NCBI GenBank assembly: GCA_016717335.1
Contig: JADKFS010000013.1
Coordinates: 62,001-126,000 of the forward strand
DNA length: 64,000 bases
Direction of reading: 5' to 3'
Source of the DNA: Candidatus Ribeiella danica
GTDB taxonomy: Bacteria > Chloroflexota > Chloroflexia > Chloroflexales > Roseiflexaceae
Below are positions 41,545 through 49,691 of the stretch, one piece after another. Within the stretch, counting starts at the first letter, position 1; every line of letters begins with the position of its first letter. Below the pieces are notes generated by a model. That model saw only the letters and a program-made list of their open reading frames with translations. It did not search any database and was not told the origin of the DNA. A program made the translations under genes and the position numbers.

Positions 41545-43554
41545 ATGGAGCGGGCGCTGCTCTTCGGCACGACGTTGGCGCTGATCTGGGCCGGCCAGAG
41601 CCTGCTGCGCACGAGCCCGCTGGCGGGGCTGGCCATGCTCGTCGCGGCGGTGGCGGCCTACATCGGCCTGCCGCAGCTGGTGGCGCGCTTCGACGGTGCG
41701 CGGACCTTGGGCAGCCCCGCGCGCCCGCCGATCGCACGGCCGACGGCCCAGCCGCGGCGGGCAGCCGCGGCGCAGCCAGCGGCCCAGCAGGCCAGCCCGG
41801 TCGCCGACATCCTGCGCCAGCGGCCGCTCGGCGCGCGACTGATCGTCGCAAGCGCGATCTGGGGCGCGGTGGCGTACGTGGTCAACTCATCCCCGGCGCT
41901 GCAACCCTGGCCGGCGCTGCTGGTCTGGGCATCGGCGATCGGGCTGCTGATCGCCGGCGCCTGGCAGCTCACAACCCCGCGGCCGGCAGTCAGCCGCGCG
42001 GCCCTCCTCGCGGCGCGCTGGGAGATCGCGGCAGTGCTGGGGCTGACGCTGCTCGCGCTGGCGCTGCGCGCCGTCAGGCTCGACGGCATCCCGCAGAACT
42101 TCGGCGGCGATGAGGGCGAGATGGGCGCGATGGCCCGCGCGGTGCTGGCCGGCGCCGTGAGCGACCCGTTCGCGACGGGCTGGCTGTCGCACCCCAACCT
42201 GTGGTTCTTCCTGCAGGCGCTCTCGCTGCAGGTCTTCGGCAACAACGTCTTTGGCCTGCGGATGCTCTCGGCGCTGATCGGGACGGCGGCGGTGCCGGCG
42301 CTGTACGCATTCGCGCGGCCGCTCTACGGCCGGCCCACCGCGCTGCTGGCGACCGCGCTGCTGGCGACCTATCACTTCCACATTCACTTCAGCCGCCTGG
42401 GCGTCAACAACATCGTCGACCCGCTGGCCGCGCTGGTCGCGTTCACGGCATTTCTGCACGGCTACCGGACCCGCTCGCCGCTCAGCTTCGCGCTGGCGGG
42501 CGTGGCGCTCGGGCTGGCGCAGCACTTCTACATGGGCTCGCGGCTGGCCCCGCTGGTCATCGCCGCCGGCCTGCTGCACCAACTCATGCTGGATCGCCAG
42601 CGGCTCTGGGAGCTGCGCTGGCACCTGGCGCTGCTTGGGCTGGGGGGCCTGCTCGGCATCGGCCCGCTGCTGGGCTTCTTCGCCACGCACCCGGCCGATT
42701 TCAACGCGCGGCTGGCCATGGTCGGCGTGTTCCAGACCGGCTGGGTGAACTACCAGCTCGAGCACGGCGCGAGCGCGCTGCAGATCCTCGCAGCCCAGGC
42801 GCGCGCCTCCTTCGGCGCCTGGACGTTCGAGCCCGAGCACAGCGCGTGGTACGACCCCAAGATCCCGCTGCTCGACCAGGCCTCGTCGCTGCTGTTCCTG
42901 CTCGGCATCGCCGTGACGATCACTCGCTGGCGGCGGCTGGAGACGGCGCTGCTGATCGCCTGGCTGGCGGGAGTGGCGATCTTCGGCGGCATGATGATGG
43001 TCAACTCGCCGGAGAGCCCGCGCTACGTCACCTCGGCGCCGCTGGTCTGCCTGCTGATCGCGATCGGGATCGCGCAGCTTGGGGCGCTGCTGCGCTGGCT
43101 GCTGCCGCTGGGGCAGCGCGTCGTGTGGGGGCTGTCCGCAGCCGCCGTAGTGCTGCTGGCGCTGTGGAACCTCAACTTCTACTTCCGCGAGTACACCCCC
43201 CGCAACACCTACGGCTGGTTCAACACCGAGGTCGGGACGACAATCGGGCGCTACCTGCAGCAGCAGCCCGACCCGGTGTTCGTGTACTTCTTCGGCGCGC
43301 CGCAGATGTACTACGGCAACGCCTCGATCCGCTTCCAGGCGCCCGACGTCCCCGGCGTCGACATGCTGCAGCCGATCGCGACGCCCGACGAGCTGCCGGC
43401 CGCGCCGGAGGGGCGCCGGCCGATCTTCGTCTTCGTCAACGCGCGCACCGGCGAGCTGCCGATCGTGCAGTCGCGCTACCCCGGCGCGGCCGCCGACGTG
43501 TTCGAGGCGAGCTCGCTAAATGGGCCCCTGATGACGGTGTACGCGCCCAGGTAG
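41545..43554 (+). CDS. GT39/ArnT-like membrane glycosyltransferase
   Basis: A 669-residue multi-span protein (about a dozen hydrophobic segments) of the dolichyl-phosphate-mannose mannosyltransferase-like family. The first outside loop has FGGDEGEMGAMAR with the conserved acidic residues, and SRLGVNNIVDPLAAL follows. The N-terminal 150 residues include a Pro/Ala-rich cytoplasmic linker. It should transfer a sugar from a polyprenyl-phosphate donor on the outer face of the membrane. ACAGGAG lies 7 nt before the ATG. It sits between two GC-capped elements. Confidence 0.85.
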   Translation: MERALLFGTTLALIWAGQSLLRTSPLAGLAMLVAAVAAYIGLPQLVARFDGARTLGSPARPPIARPTAQPRRAAAAQPAAQQASPVADILRQRPLGARLIVASAIWGAVAYVVNSSPALQPWPALLVWASAIGLLIAGAWQLTTPRPAVSRAALLAARWEIAAVLGLTLLALALRAVRLDGIPQNFGGDEGEMGAMARAVLAGAVSDPFATGWLSHPNLWFFLQALSLQVFGNNVFGLRMLSALIGTAAVPALYAFARPLYGRPTALLATALLATYHFHIHFSRLGVNNIVDPLAALVAFTAFLHGYRTRSPLSFALAGVALGLAQHFYMGSRLAPLVIAAGLLHQLMLDRQRLWELRWHLALLGLGGLLGIGPLLGFFATHPADFNARLAMVGVFQTGWVNYQLEHGASALQILAAQARASFGAWTFEPEHSAWYDPKIPLLDQASSLLFLLGIAVTITRWRRLETALLIAWLAGVAIFGGMMMVNSPESPRYVTSAPLVCLLIAIGIAQLGALLRWLLPLGQRVVWGLSAAAVVLLALWNLNFYFREYTPRNTYGWFNTEVGTTIGRYLQQQPDPVFVYFFGAPQMYYGNASIRFQAPDVPGVDMLQPIATPDELPAAPEGRRPIFVFVNARTGELPIVQSRYPGAAADVFEASSLNGPLMTVYAPR

Positions 43555-43555
43555 G

Positions 43556-43925
43556 GCGCGTGCGGGGGGCTGCGCGCCCCCGGCCCCTGCTCGGCTTGTA
43601 CGGGGGGCTGCGCGCCCCCCGCGCCCCCGCGGGCAGGGGTGGGCCGTCACCCCCGCGCCCCTGCTCGGCTTGTACGGGGGGCTGCGCGCCCCCGCGCCCC
43701 CGCGGGCAGGGGTGGGCCGCCACCCCCGCCGCCCCCCGGCCGGGGCTTGCGCCCCTGGACCCCAAAATGATGCAGCCTCACGTTCAGCGTCAGTGGCGCA
43801 TGCCTGACTGATTGCGGCGCGGCGGGAGGGAACCCACCCCGCCGGAATGGTGCCAGGCATGCGCCACAGGCAATACAATTGGTACGGCATCATTTGCCGG
43901 AGGGGGGCCGGAGGCGCAGCGACCA
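43556..43925 (-). repeat. GC-capped palindromic element, copy 7
   Basis: Three GGGGGGCTGCGCGCCCCC caps, separated by CCCCTGCTCGGCTTGTAC repeats of about 107 bp, precede GGACCCCAAAATGATGC. The core is the clearest of all: GTGGCGCATGCCTG (43793 on) and CAGGCATGCGCCAC (43854-43867) with a GCGGCGGG/CCCGCCG hairpin inside, then GGCATCATTTGCCGGAGGGG. Reverse orientation. It starts right after the glycosyltransferase stop. Confidence 0.93.
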
Positions 43926-44114
43926 GAGGCGTCGGATGGCATAGTTCTTGCTACATCACCACTCGCACCGGCCTCCCTGCGCGCGACAGGCGTGCGCTAG
44001 AGGCACGCTGGCGCAGCGTTCTGCCATAGTACTTTATGCAACACGCATCGCCCAGTGGACCTGCCCGCGCCGCAGCCCAGGCTGGGCAGGTCCATAGAAC
44101 ATAGCCAGCAGCTT
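43926..44114. other. intergenic stretch with an 11-bp hairpin
   Basis: TGGACCTGCCC (44056-44066) pairs with GGGCAGGTCCA (44084-44094) just upstream of the PAS kinase. It could be an attenuator or protein-binding site. No gene is seen here. Confidence 0.5.
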
Positions 44115-45422
44115 ATGAAATACCGTCGCCCCACCGCGCCCCGGAATCGATTGAGCACCCGCAGCTCGCCGGCCGGCCAGCCGCAGGGCGAGCGCAGGCG
44201 CCCGATCGACCACGCGCAGCCCCTAAGCGACGAGCCCGATGACAGCATCACGCCCCCCAGCGATCCCGCCGAGGCGCAGCTCTGGCTGGCGTCCCTGGTC
44301 GCCTCATCCGACGACGCGATCATCAGCAAGACGCTGGATGGCAGTATTACGAGCTGGAATGCGGCCGCGCAGCGCATCTACGGCTACACCGCCAAAGAGG
44401 CGTTGGGCGCATCCATCCTGCTTATCATCCCGCCTCGCCAAACGGATGAGTTCGTGGAGATCATGCAGCTCCTGCGGGAGGGCCACCGCATCGACCATTT
44501 CGAGACCACGCGCGTTCACAAGAGCGGCAGGCACATCAACGTATCGGTCACGATATCACCGATCAAGGATGCCACAGGGCGGATCATCGGCGCCTCCACG
44601 ATTGCGCGCGACATCACCGAGCGCAAGCAGGCCGAGGAGGAGCGAGCGCAGCTGCTGGAGCGCGAGCAGGCGGCCCGCCTGGAGGCCCAGCAGGCCGTGC
44701 GCCTGCGCGACCAGTTCCTCTCGATCGCCTCGCACGAGCTGAAGACGCCGCTCACGTCGCTCCTGGGCAACGCCCAGCTGCTGGAGCGCCGCGCCCAGCG
44801 CGCAAGCGGATTCGCCGAGCGCGACCTGCGCTCGATCCGCGTGATCGCCGACCAGTCCGGGCGGCTGAACCGGATGATCAACACGATGCTCGATATCTCG
44901 CGCATTCAGCTAGGGCGACTAAGCATCGATCGCGCCCCACTCGACCTGAGCGCGCTGGCGCGCCGGGTGGTGGCCGATAGCCAGCCGCTGCTGGTGCTGC
45001 ACACAGTGGAGCTTCAAGCGCCGGAGGGGGCGATGCCGATCATCGGCGACGAGCTGCGCCTGGAGCAAGCCCTGCAAAACCTGGTTCAGAATGCGCTGAA
45101 GTATAGCCCAAGCGGCGGCGCGGTCCGGGTGGCGGCCCTGCGCCGCGGGCAGCACGCCTGCGTGTCGGTGAGCGATCAGGGGATCGGCATCCCGCCGGAC
45201 TCGCTGCCGCACCTGTTCCAGCGCTTCTACCGGGCGAGTAACGTCGACGAGCAGCACATCAGCGGGATGGGCATCGGGCTGTACCTCGTCAAAGAGATCG
45301 TCGCGCTGCACGGCGGCAGCATCGAGGTCGAGAGCGTGGAAGGCCAGGGCAGCACCTTCACGCTCTCGCTGCCGCTCGACCCGCCCGAGGCGGCGGAGGC
45401 CACGCCGTACGAGCCTGCCTGA
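44115..45422 (+). CDS. PAS-domain sensor histidine kinase
   Basis: A 435-residue soluble kinase: a charged N-terminus, PAS at about 55-170 (SDDAIISKTLDGSITSWNAAAQRIYGY, ARDITERKQAEEE), HisKA with His207 (ASHELKTPLTSL) and HATPase (NLVQNALKYSPSG, SDQGIGIP, GMGIGLYLVKEIV) to about 425. The PAS may bind a cofactor such as heme or flavin, but no diagnostic residue can be assigned. No response regulator is adjacent. The start at 44115 is uncertain; a GTG at 44055 would place the upstream hairpin in the coding region. Confidence 0.88.
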   Translation: MKYRRPTAPRNRLSTRSSPAGQPQGERRRPIDHAQPLSDEPDDSITPPSDPAEAQLWLASLVASSDDAIISKTLDGSITSWNAAAQRIYGYTAKEALGASILLIIPPRQTDEFVEIMQLLREGHRIDHFETTRVHKSGRHINVSVTISPIKDATGRIIGASTIARDITERKQAEEERAQLLEREQAARLEAQQAVRLRDQFLSIASHELKTPLTSLLGNAQLLERRAQRASGFAERDLRSIRVIADQSGRLNRMINTMLDISRIQLGRLSIDRAPLDLSALARRVVADSQPLLVLHTVELQAPEGAMPIIGDELRLEQALQNLVQNALKYSPSGGAVRVAALRRGQHACVSVSDQGIGIPPDSLPHLFQRFYRASNVDEQHISGMGIGLYLVKEIVALHGGSIEVESVEGQGSTFTLSLPLDPPEAAEATPYEPA

Positions 45423-45428
45423 TCTGCG

Positions 45429-46292
45429 CTACCGTACCGCCAGCACCACCCCGTTCTGTGCTTGATCGCGCACCAGCAGCCCCTCGGCCACCGCCTCGGT
45501 CGCCAGCCCAGCCTCGCGCACGCGCGCGGCGACCTGATCGCATGCGGCCTGGTCGGGCAGCTGCACGACAAAGTAGCGCAGGCCGGCCGACCCGGCCGGC
45601 GGCGGCGGCGCGCCCACGCCGGCCCAAGTGTTCAGCCCGATGTGGTGGTGGTAGCCGCCGGCCGAGACGAACAGCGCGCTCGGGCCGTAGCGCTGCATCA
45701 CCTCAAAGCCGAGCAGACCGCAGTAGAACGCCTCGGCCGCGCGCAGGTCGGCCACGTGCAGATGCATATGGCCGATGCGCGTCTGCGCGGCCAGGCCGTC
45801 CAAAGGCCGCTCTTCGCGGTCCAGCTCGCGCACGATCCCGTCGACGTCGAGCGGGTCGGTCGTCATCTGGACCTGGCCGTTCAGGCGCGGCCACTCCTCG
45901 CGCGGGCGATCGCGGTAGATCTCGATCCCGTTGCCGTCGGGGTCGTCGAGGTACAGCGCCTCGCTGACGAGGTGGTCGGACGCGCCGGACAGCGGGTAGC
46001 GCGCCTCCGCGAGCCGGCGCAGCGAGCGGGCCAGGTCGAGCCGCGAGGGGACCAGGATCGCGAAGTGGTACAGGCCGGTCGCACGGCGCGGCTTCGGCTG
46101 AGCCCCGCGCTGCTCGGCCAGCACGACCAGCGGCGTCGCGCCGTCGGCGGTGAGCGTCAGCGCCGGCCCCGCGCCCCCAAGCGCGCGGAAGCCCAGCACG
46201 TCGCAGTAGAACTGCCGCGAGCGCTCGAGGTCGGCGACCGCCAGGTGGGTCGAGCCGATCGCTGTCTCGGGATGGATGATGAAGGGGTCCAT
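45429..46292 (-). CDS. VOC-superfamily ring-cleavage dioxygenase-like protein (CatE type)
   Basis: Two glyoxalase/dioxygenase modules in tandem (about residues 12-125 and 168-285). GSTHLAVADLERSRQFYCDVLGF opens the first and IGHMHLHVADLRAAEAFYCGLLGF the second. Candidate iron ligands are the His of GHMHLH, a His in YHHHIGLNTW and acidic residues such as Glu in GIEIYRDRP. The likely role is extradiol cleavage of catechols or a related metal-dependent reaction. It ends 6 nt from the PAS kinase stop (convergent). Substrate unknown. Confidence 0.85.
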   Translation of the reverse strand: MDPFIIHPETAIGSTHLAVADLERSRQFYCDVLGFRALGGAGPALTLTADGATPLVVLAEQRGAQPKPRRATGLYHFAILVPSRLDLARSLRRLAEARYPLSGASDHLVSEALYLDDPDGNGIEIYRDRPREEWPRLNGQVQMTTDPLDVDGIVRELDREERPLDGLAAQTRIGHMHLHVADLRAAEAFYCGLLGFEVMQRYGPSALFVSAGGYHHHIGLNTWAGVGAPPPPAGSAGLRYFVVQLPDQAACDQVAARVREAGLATEAVAEGLLVRDQAQNGVVLAVR

Positions 46293-46348
46293 TGGGTTCT
46301 CTCTTTTTTGGTAGGGCTGCTGTTCGTGGCCTCATGCTACCACAGTTA

Positions 46349-46684
46349 GCGGGGGGCTACGCGCCCCCGTGCCCCTGCTCGGCTTGTGCAGGGGGTGCGC
46401 GCCCCCGCGTCCCTGCTTGGCTTGTGCGGGGGGCTGCGCGCCCCCCCGTGCCCCCGCGGGCGGGGGTGGGCCGCCACCCCCGCCACCCCCCGGCCGGGGC
46501 TTGCGCCCCTGGACCCCAAAAGAATGCCACCTCCGTTGGCACGCTTGACGTGCATGACCGGCTGAATCCACGCACGGCGGGATGCAACTCGCCCGGCAAG
46601 CCGGTGATAGGCATGCGCCACGAGCAATGCAATTGGTACGGCATCATTTGCCGGAGGGGGGCCGGGGGGCGCAGCGCCCCGGAA
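46349..46684 (-). repeat. GC-capped palindromic element, copy 8
   Basis: Three GGGGGCT(A/G)CGCGCCCCC-type caps and CCCCTGCTCGGCTTGTGC repeats precede GGACCCCAAAAGAATGCC. The core partner GGCATGCGCCACGAGCAATG is intact while the other half is diverged (ACGTGCATGACC). It ends with GGCATCATTTGCCGGAGGGG and a cap at 46684. Reverse orientation, 22 nt before the polymerase start. Confidence 0.88.
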
Positions 46685-46705
46685 AGTTGCCGCGAAGAGC
46701 AGCAT

Positions 46706-49189
46706 ATGCTATGCTCCACGTTCTGTTTCCGCCCGACCTATGGCTGGCTGGTTCGACACATGCTGCCTACCGCAACCGCAGGCGACACATGGCTGTTTGG
46801 CTGGGACAAGACTCCTGGCATCGTCTCTGTCTGGGCCGATCGCGGAGGTCGGGCGCTGGTCTGGCGGCGCGACGGGGCGCAGCTCACCTGCGCCGAGGAG
46901 CGGTTTCGCCCATGGCTGTTCGCCGCAAGCCTCGAGGACCTAGTGCAGCTCGGCGGGGCGCTGGTGGCCGAGGCGGCGCCCGGCGGGGAGCGCGCGCCGT
47001 TTCGCTACCGCGAGCTGGACGGCCAGCCCGGCGACTATCGCTACCTCGTCTCGGCGCGCGACGGGCGCACGCTCGAGCGCGCCATCGCCGCAGGGGCGAC
47101 CCAGCGGCTCGGCAAGCCGATCCGCAGCCTCTACGACGTCGAGGAGCGCTACTACTGGGTCGGGCCGGTCGAGCAGTATCTGATGGCGACCGGGCGGGTC
47201 TACTTTCGCGGCCTGACCTACACCGACCTGCACCGGCTGCAGTTCGACCTCGAGACAACCTCGCTGAGCCCGCAGCGCGGGCGGATCTTCCTGGTCGCCG
47301 TGCGGGATACCCAGGGCCTCGCGACCATCCTCGAGGCGCCGCGCCCCGAGGACGAGGCGACCCTGATCCGCGACCTGTGCGCGTTGATCCGCGAGCGCGA
47401 CCCCGATATCATCGAGAACCACAACCTGTTCGGCTTCGATCTGCCGTTCCTGCACGAGCGCGCGCGGCAGCTGGGCGTGCCGCTGCAGATCGGCCGCCCG
47501 GAGGGGCCGCCGATGCTTGAGCAGTACGAAGAGCCGATGGCGGTCCGGCGGCGCCGGCGCATGCGCTACAGCCTGGCCGGCCGCGAGCTGATCGACACGC
47601 TCGACGCGGTCTGGCGGCACGACTTCTCAGCCCGCGACATGCCCGGCCACGGGCTCAAGGCCGCGGCGCGCTACTTCGGGGTGGCGGCGACGGAGCGCAC
47701 CTACCTGGCCGGCGCGGAGGTGTTCTCGACCTACCAGCGCGATCCGGACGCGGTCCGCCGCTACGCGCTCGACGATGTGACCGAGGTCGACGGGCTCTCG
47801 CAGCGGCTGCTCGGCTCGCCGTTCGCGCTGGCCGGCATGGCCCCGCGCCGCTACGAGCGGCTGGCCTCGGCCGGGCCGGCGATGGGCATCCTGGAGCCGA
47901 TGCTCGTGCGGGCATACCTGCGCGCCGGCGTCGCGCTGCCGCGCCAGGACGCCGAATCGGCCGCGGTCCTGGGCAGCCACGCCGGCGGTGCGACGCACCT
48001 GTTCGCCGAGGGCGTGGCCCAGCAGGTCGTCAAGGCCGACATCGCGTCGATGTACCCGTCGATCATGCGCGTGTTCCAGGTCGGCCCGGCCTGCGACCGG
48101 CTCGGGGTGCTGCTGTACCTGGTGGACCGCCTGACCGACCTGCGCCTGCAGCACAAGACGGCCGCGCGCAGCGCGCCGCCCGACTCCGCCGCGAGCCACC
48201 AGCACCACGCCGTCCAGGCGGCCATGAAGATCCTGATCAACTCGGCCTACGGCTATATGGGCGCGGGCTCGATGGCGCTGTTCGCGGACCGGCACGCCGC
48301 CGACGAGATCACGCGGCGCGGGCGCGAGATCCTCGGGCAGGTGGTCGACGCGCTGCGGGCGCGCGGCATGGCCCTGCTCGAGGCCGACACCGACGGCGTG
48401 TTCTTCGCCGCGCCGCCCGGCTGGACCGCAGACCAGGAGCGGAGCGTCGTCGACACGGTCGGCGCGCTGCTGCCCACGGGCATCCGGCTGGAGTACGAGG
48501 GCCGCTACCAGGCGATGTTCGTGCACGAGGTGAAGAACTACGCGCTGCTGACCTACGCCGGCGAGCTGATCGTGCGCGGCGGGGCGCTGCGCTCCAGCCG
48601 CTCGGAGCCGTTCGGCGAGCGCTTCCTGCGCGAGGCGCTGCGCTGCATCCTGATCGGGGACATCGCCGGGCTGCACCGCGCGTTCCTGGAGACGGTCGCC
48701 GCGCTGCGCGAGCGCCGGCTGAGCGCCGGCGACGTGGCCGCACAGGCGCGGCTCTCTAAGACGCCGGAGGAGTACCATGCCTCGCGCGGCCGGCTGCGAG
48801 AGGCATCATATGAGGCGCTGATTGCGGCAGGGCGCACCAGCTGGCACGCCGGCGAGCGCATCCGCTTCTACCGGGCGGCGGACGGGACGTCCGCGCTGCT
48901 GCCGGACACGGGCGACGAGCTTGCGGGCGACACCGGCGAGGACGAGCAGACCGACGACGCGCGCGCGCGCGCCGCGGAAGAGCCGCGCGACTACGACGCC
49001 GCCCACTACCTCCAGGTCCTGCTGACCTCCTACGTCGGCCGGCTGCGCAAAGCCTTCGCGCCGGAGGACTTCGACCAGCTATTCCGTCCGGACGCTCAGC
49101 TCGGCCTATTCGACCGGCCGATCGAGGCGATCCAGCCGCTCTGGGTTCGCTGCGAGGATGTGATGCCAAATCCGGATGAACAGGCATAG
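46706..49189 (+). CDS. family B DNA polymerase
   Basis: An 827-residue polymerase with proofreading and synthesis domains: Exo I FDLETTSLSP (about 178), Exo II NHNLFGFDLPFL, Exo III-like YALDDVTEV, motif A DIASMYPSIM, motif B KILINSAYGYMG and motif C EADTDGVFF. KNYALL is the expected later motif. All catalytic Asp residues are present, so it should be active, perhaps in damage tolerance like Pol II. A second possible ATG is at 46760. It has no obvious strong promoter and lies directly behind a GC-capped element. Confidence 0.9.
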   Translation: MLCSTFCFRPTYGWLVRHMLPTATAGDTWLFGWDKTPGIVSVWADRGGRALVWRRDGAQLTCAEERFRPWLFAASLEDLVQLGGALVAEAAPGGERAPFRYRELDGQPGDYRYLVSARDGRTLERAIAAGATQRLGKPIRSLYDVEERYYWVGPVEQYLMATGRVYFRGLTYTDLHRLQFDLETTSLSPQRGRIFLVAVRDTQGLATILEAPRPEDEATLIRDLCALIRERDPDIIENHNLFGFDLPFLHERARQLGVPLQIGRPEGPPMLEQYEEPMAVRRRRRMRYSLAGRELIDTLDAVWRHDFSARDMPGHGLKAAARYFGVAATERTYLAGAEVFSTYQRDPDAVRRYALDDVTEVDGLSQRLLGSPFALAGMAPRRYERLASAGPAMGILEPMLVRAYLRAGVALPRQDAESAAVLGSHAGGATHLFAEGVAQQVVKADIASMYPSIMRVFQVGPACDRLGVLLYLVDRLTDLRLQHKTAARSAPPDSAASHQHHAVQAAMKILINSAYGYMGAGSMALFADRHAADEITRRGREILGQVVDALRARGMALLEADTDGVFFAAPPGWTADQERSVVDTVGALLPTGIRLEYEGRYQAMFVHEVKNYALLTYAGELIVRGGALRSSRSEPFGERFLREALRCILIGDIAGLHRAFLETVAALRERRLSAGDVAAQARLSKTPEEYHASRGRLREASYEALIAAGRTSWHAGERIRFYRAADGTSALLPDTGDELAGDTGEDEQTDDARARAAEEPRDYDAAHYLQVLLTSYVGRLRKAFAPEDFDQLFRPDAQLGLFDRPIEAIQPLWVRCEDVMPNPDEQA

Positions 49190-49194
49190 AAAGG

Positions 49195-49422
49195 GTTTGC
49201 TTGGAGGGGCTGCCGCCCCTCCAAACCTCCCCGCGTTGTATACGCAATCTGCTGCTAGTGGTGGGGGAGCGGGGGCGGCCGGCTATCCGCTGGGTGTCGC
49301 CCCCGCGCTATCTCTTTTGGAGCGCCGCAGATCGAATCTGGAGCCGCCCAGATCGAATCTTGAGCCGCCCAGATCGAAATATAGCAATCCTACATCATTT
49401 GTGTTCCCATCGGTTGAATCCG
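49195..49422. repeat. hairpin and 21-nt repeats upstream of the NarL-type kinase
   Basis: GGAGGGGC-TGCC-GCCCCTCC forms a stem near 49204-49223, 14 nt after the polymerase stop. At 49327-49380 the 21-nt unit CAGATCGAATCTGGAGCCGCC occurs twice plus a partial copy; 21 nt again equals three heptamers. Confidence 0.7.
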
Positions 49423-49451
49423 TTGACATCATCCCGCCCCTGACATATACT
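49423..49451 (+). promoter_or_regulatory. near-consensus promoter for the NarL-type kinase
   Basis: TTGACA (49423-49428), 17 nt, TATACT (49446-49451). The leader of about 235 nt includes GCCCACGC (about 49466-49473) pairing with GCGTGGGC (49490-49497), followed by CTTGCGTGTGTCTTG, a possible attenuator. Confidence 0.7.
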
Positions 49452-49691
49452 CAACGCAACACAAAGCCCACGCCTCGCCCGTCAGCAGATGCGTGGGCCT
49501 TGCGTGTGTCTTGAGTTGTGCCGGAGTCTTACCCGTATTCTCGCACCCGTCGCCTGACGCGTCAAGACCTACCGTGCGTTACTACCTCGCCGCCCCGCCA
49601 TGCCCGAGGGGCGGACGTGGAGGCTAATGCCGTCCTGCCCCGACCGTACTGTCCGGCACGCTGCGCGATACCCAGCGACTGGTGGCCCTGT

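Noticed and set aside
46292..46705. N-terminal extension of the DNA polymerase frame through the repeat
   Set aside because: The frame is open only because the GC-capped element lacks stops here; the sequence has no polymerase homology and codes low-complexity residues.
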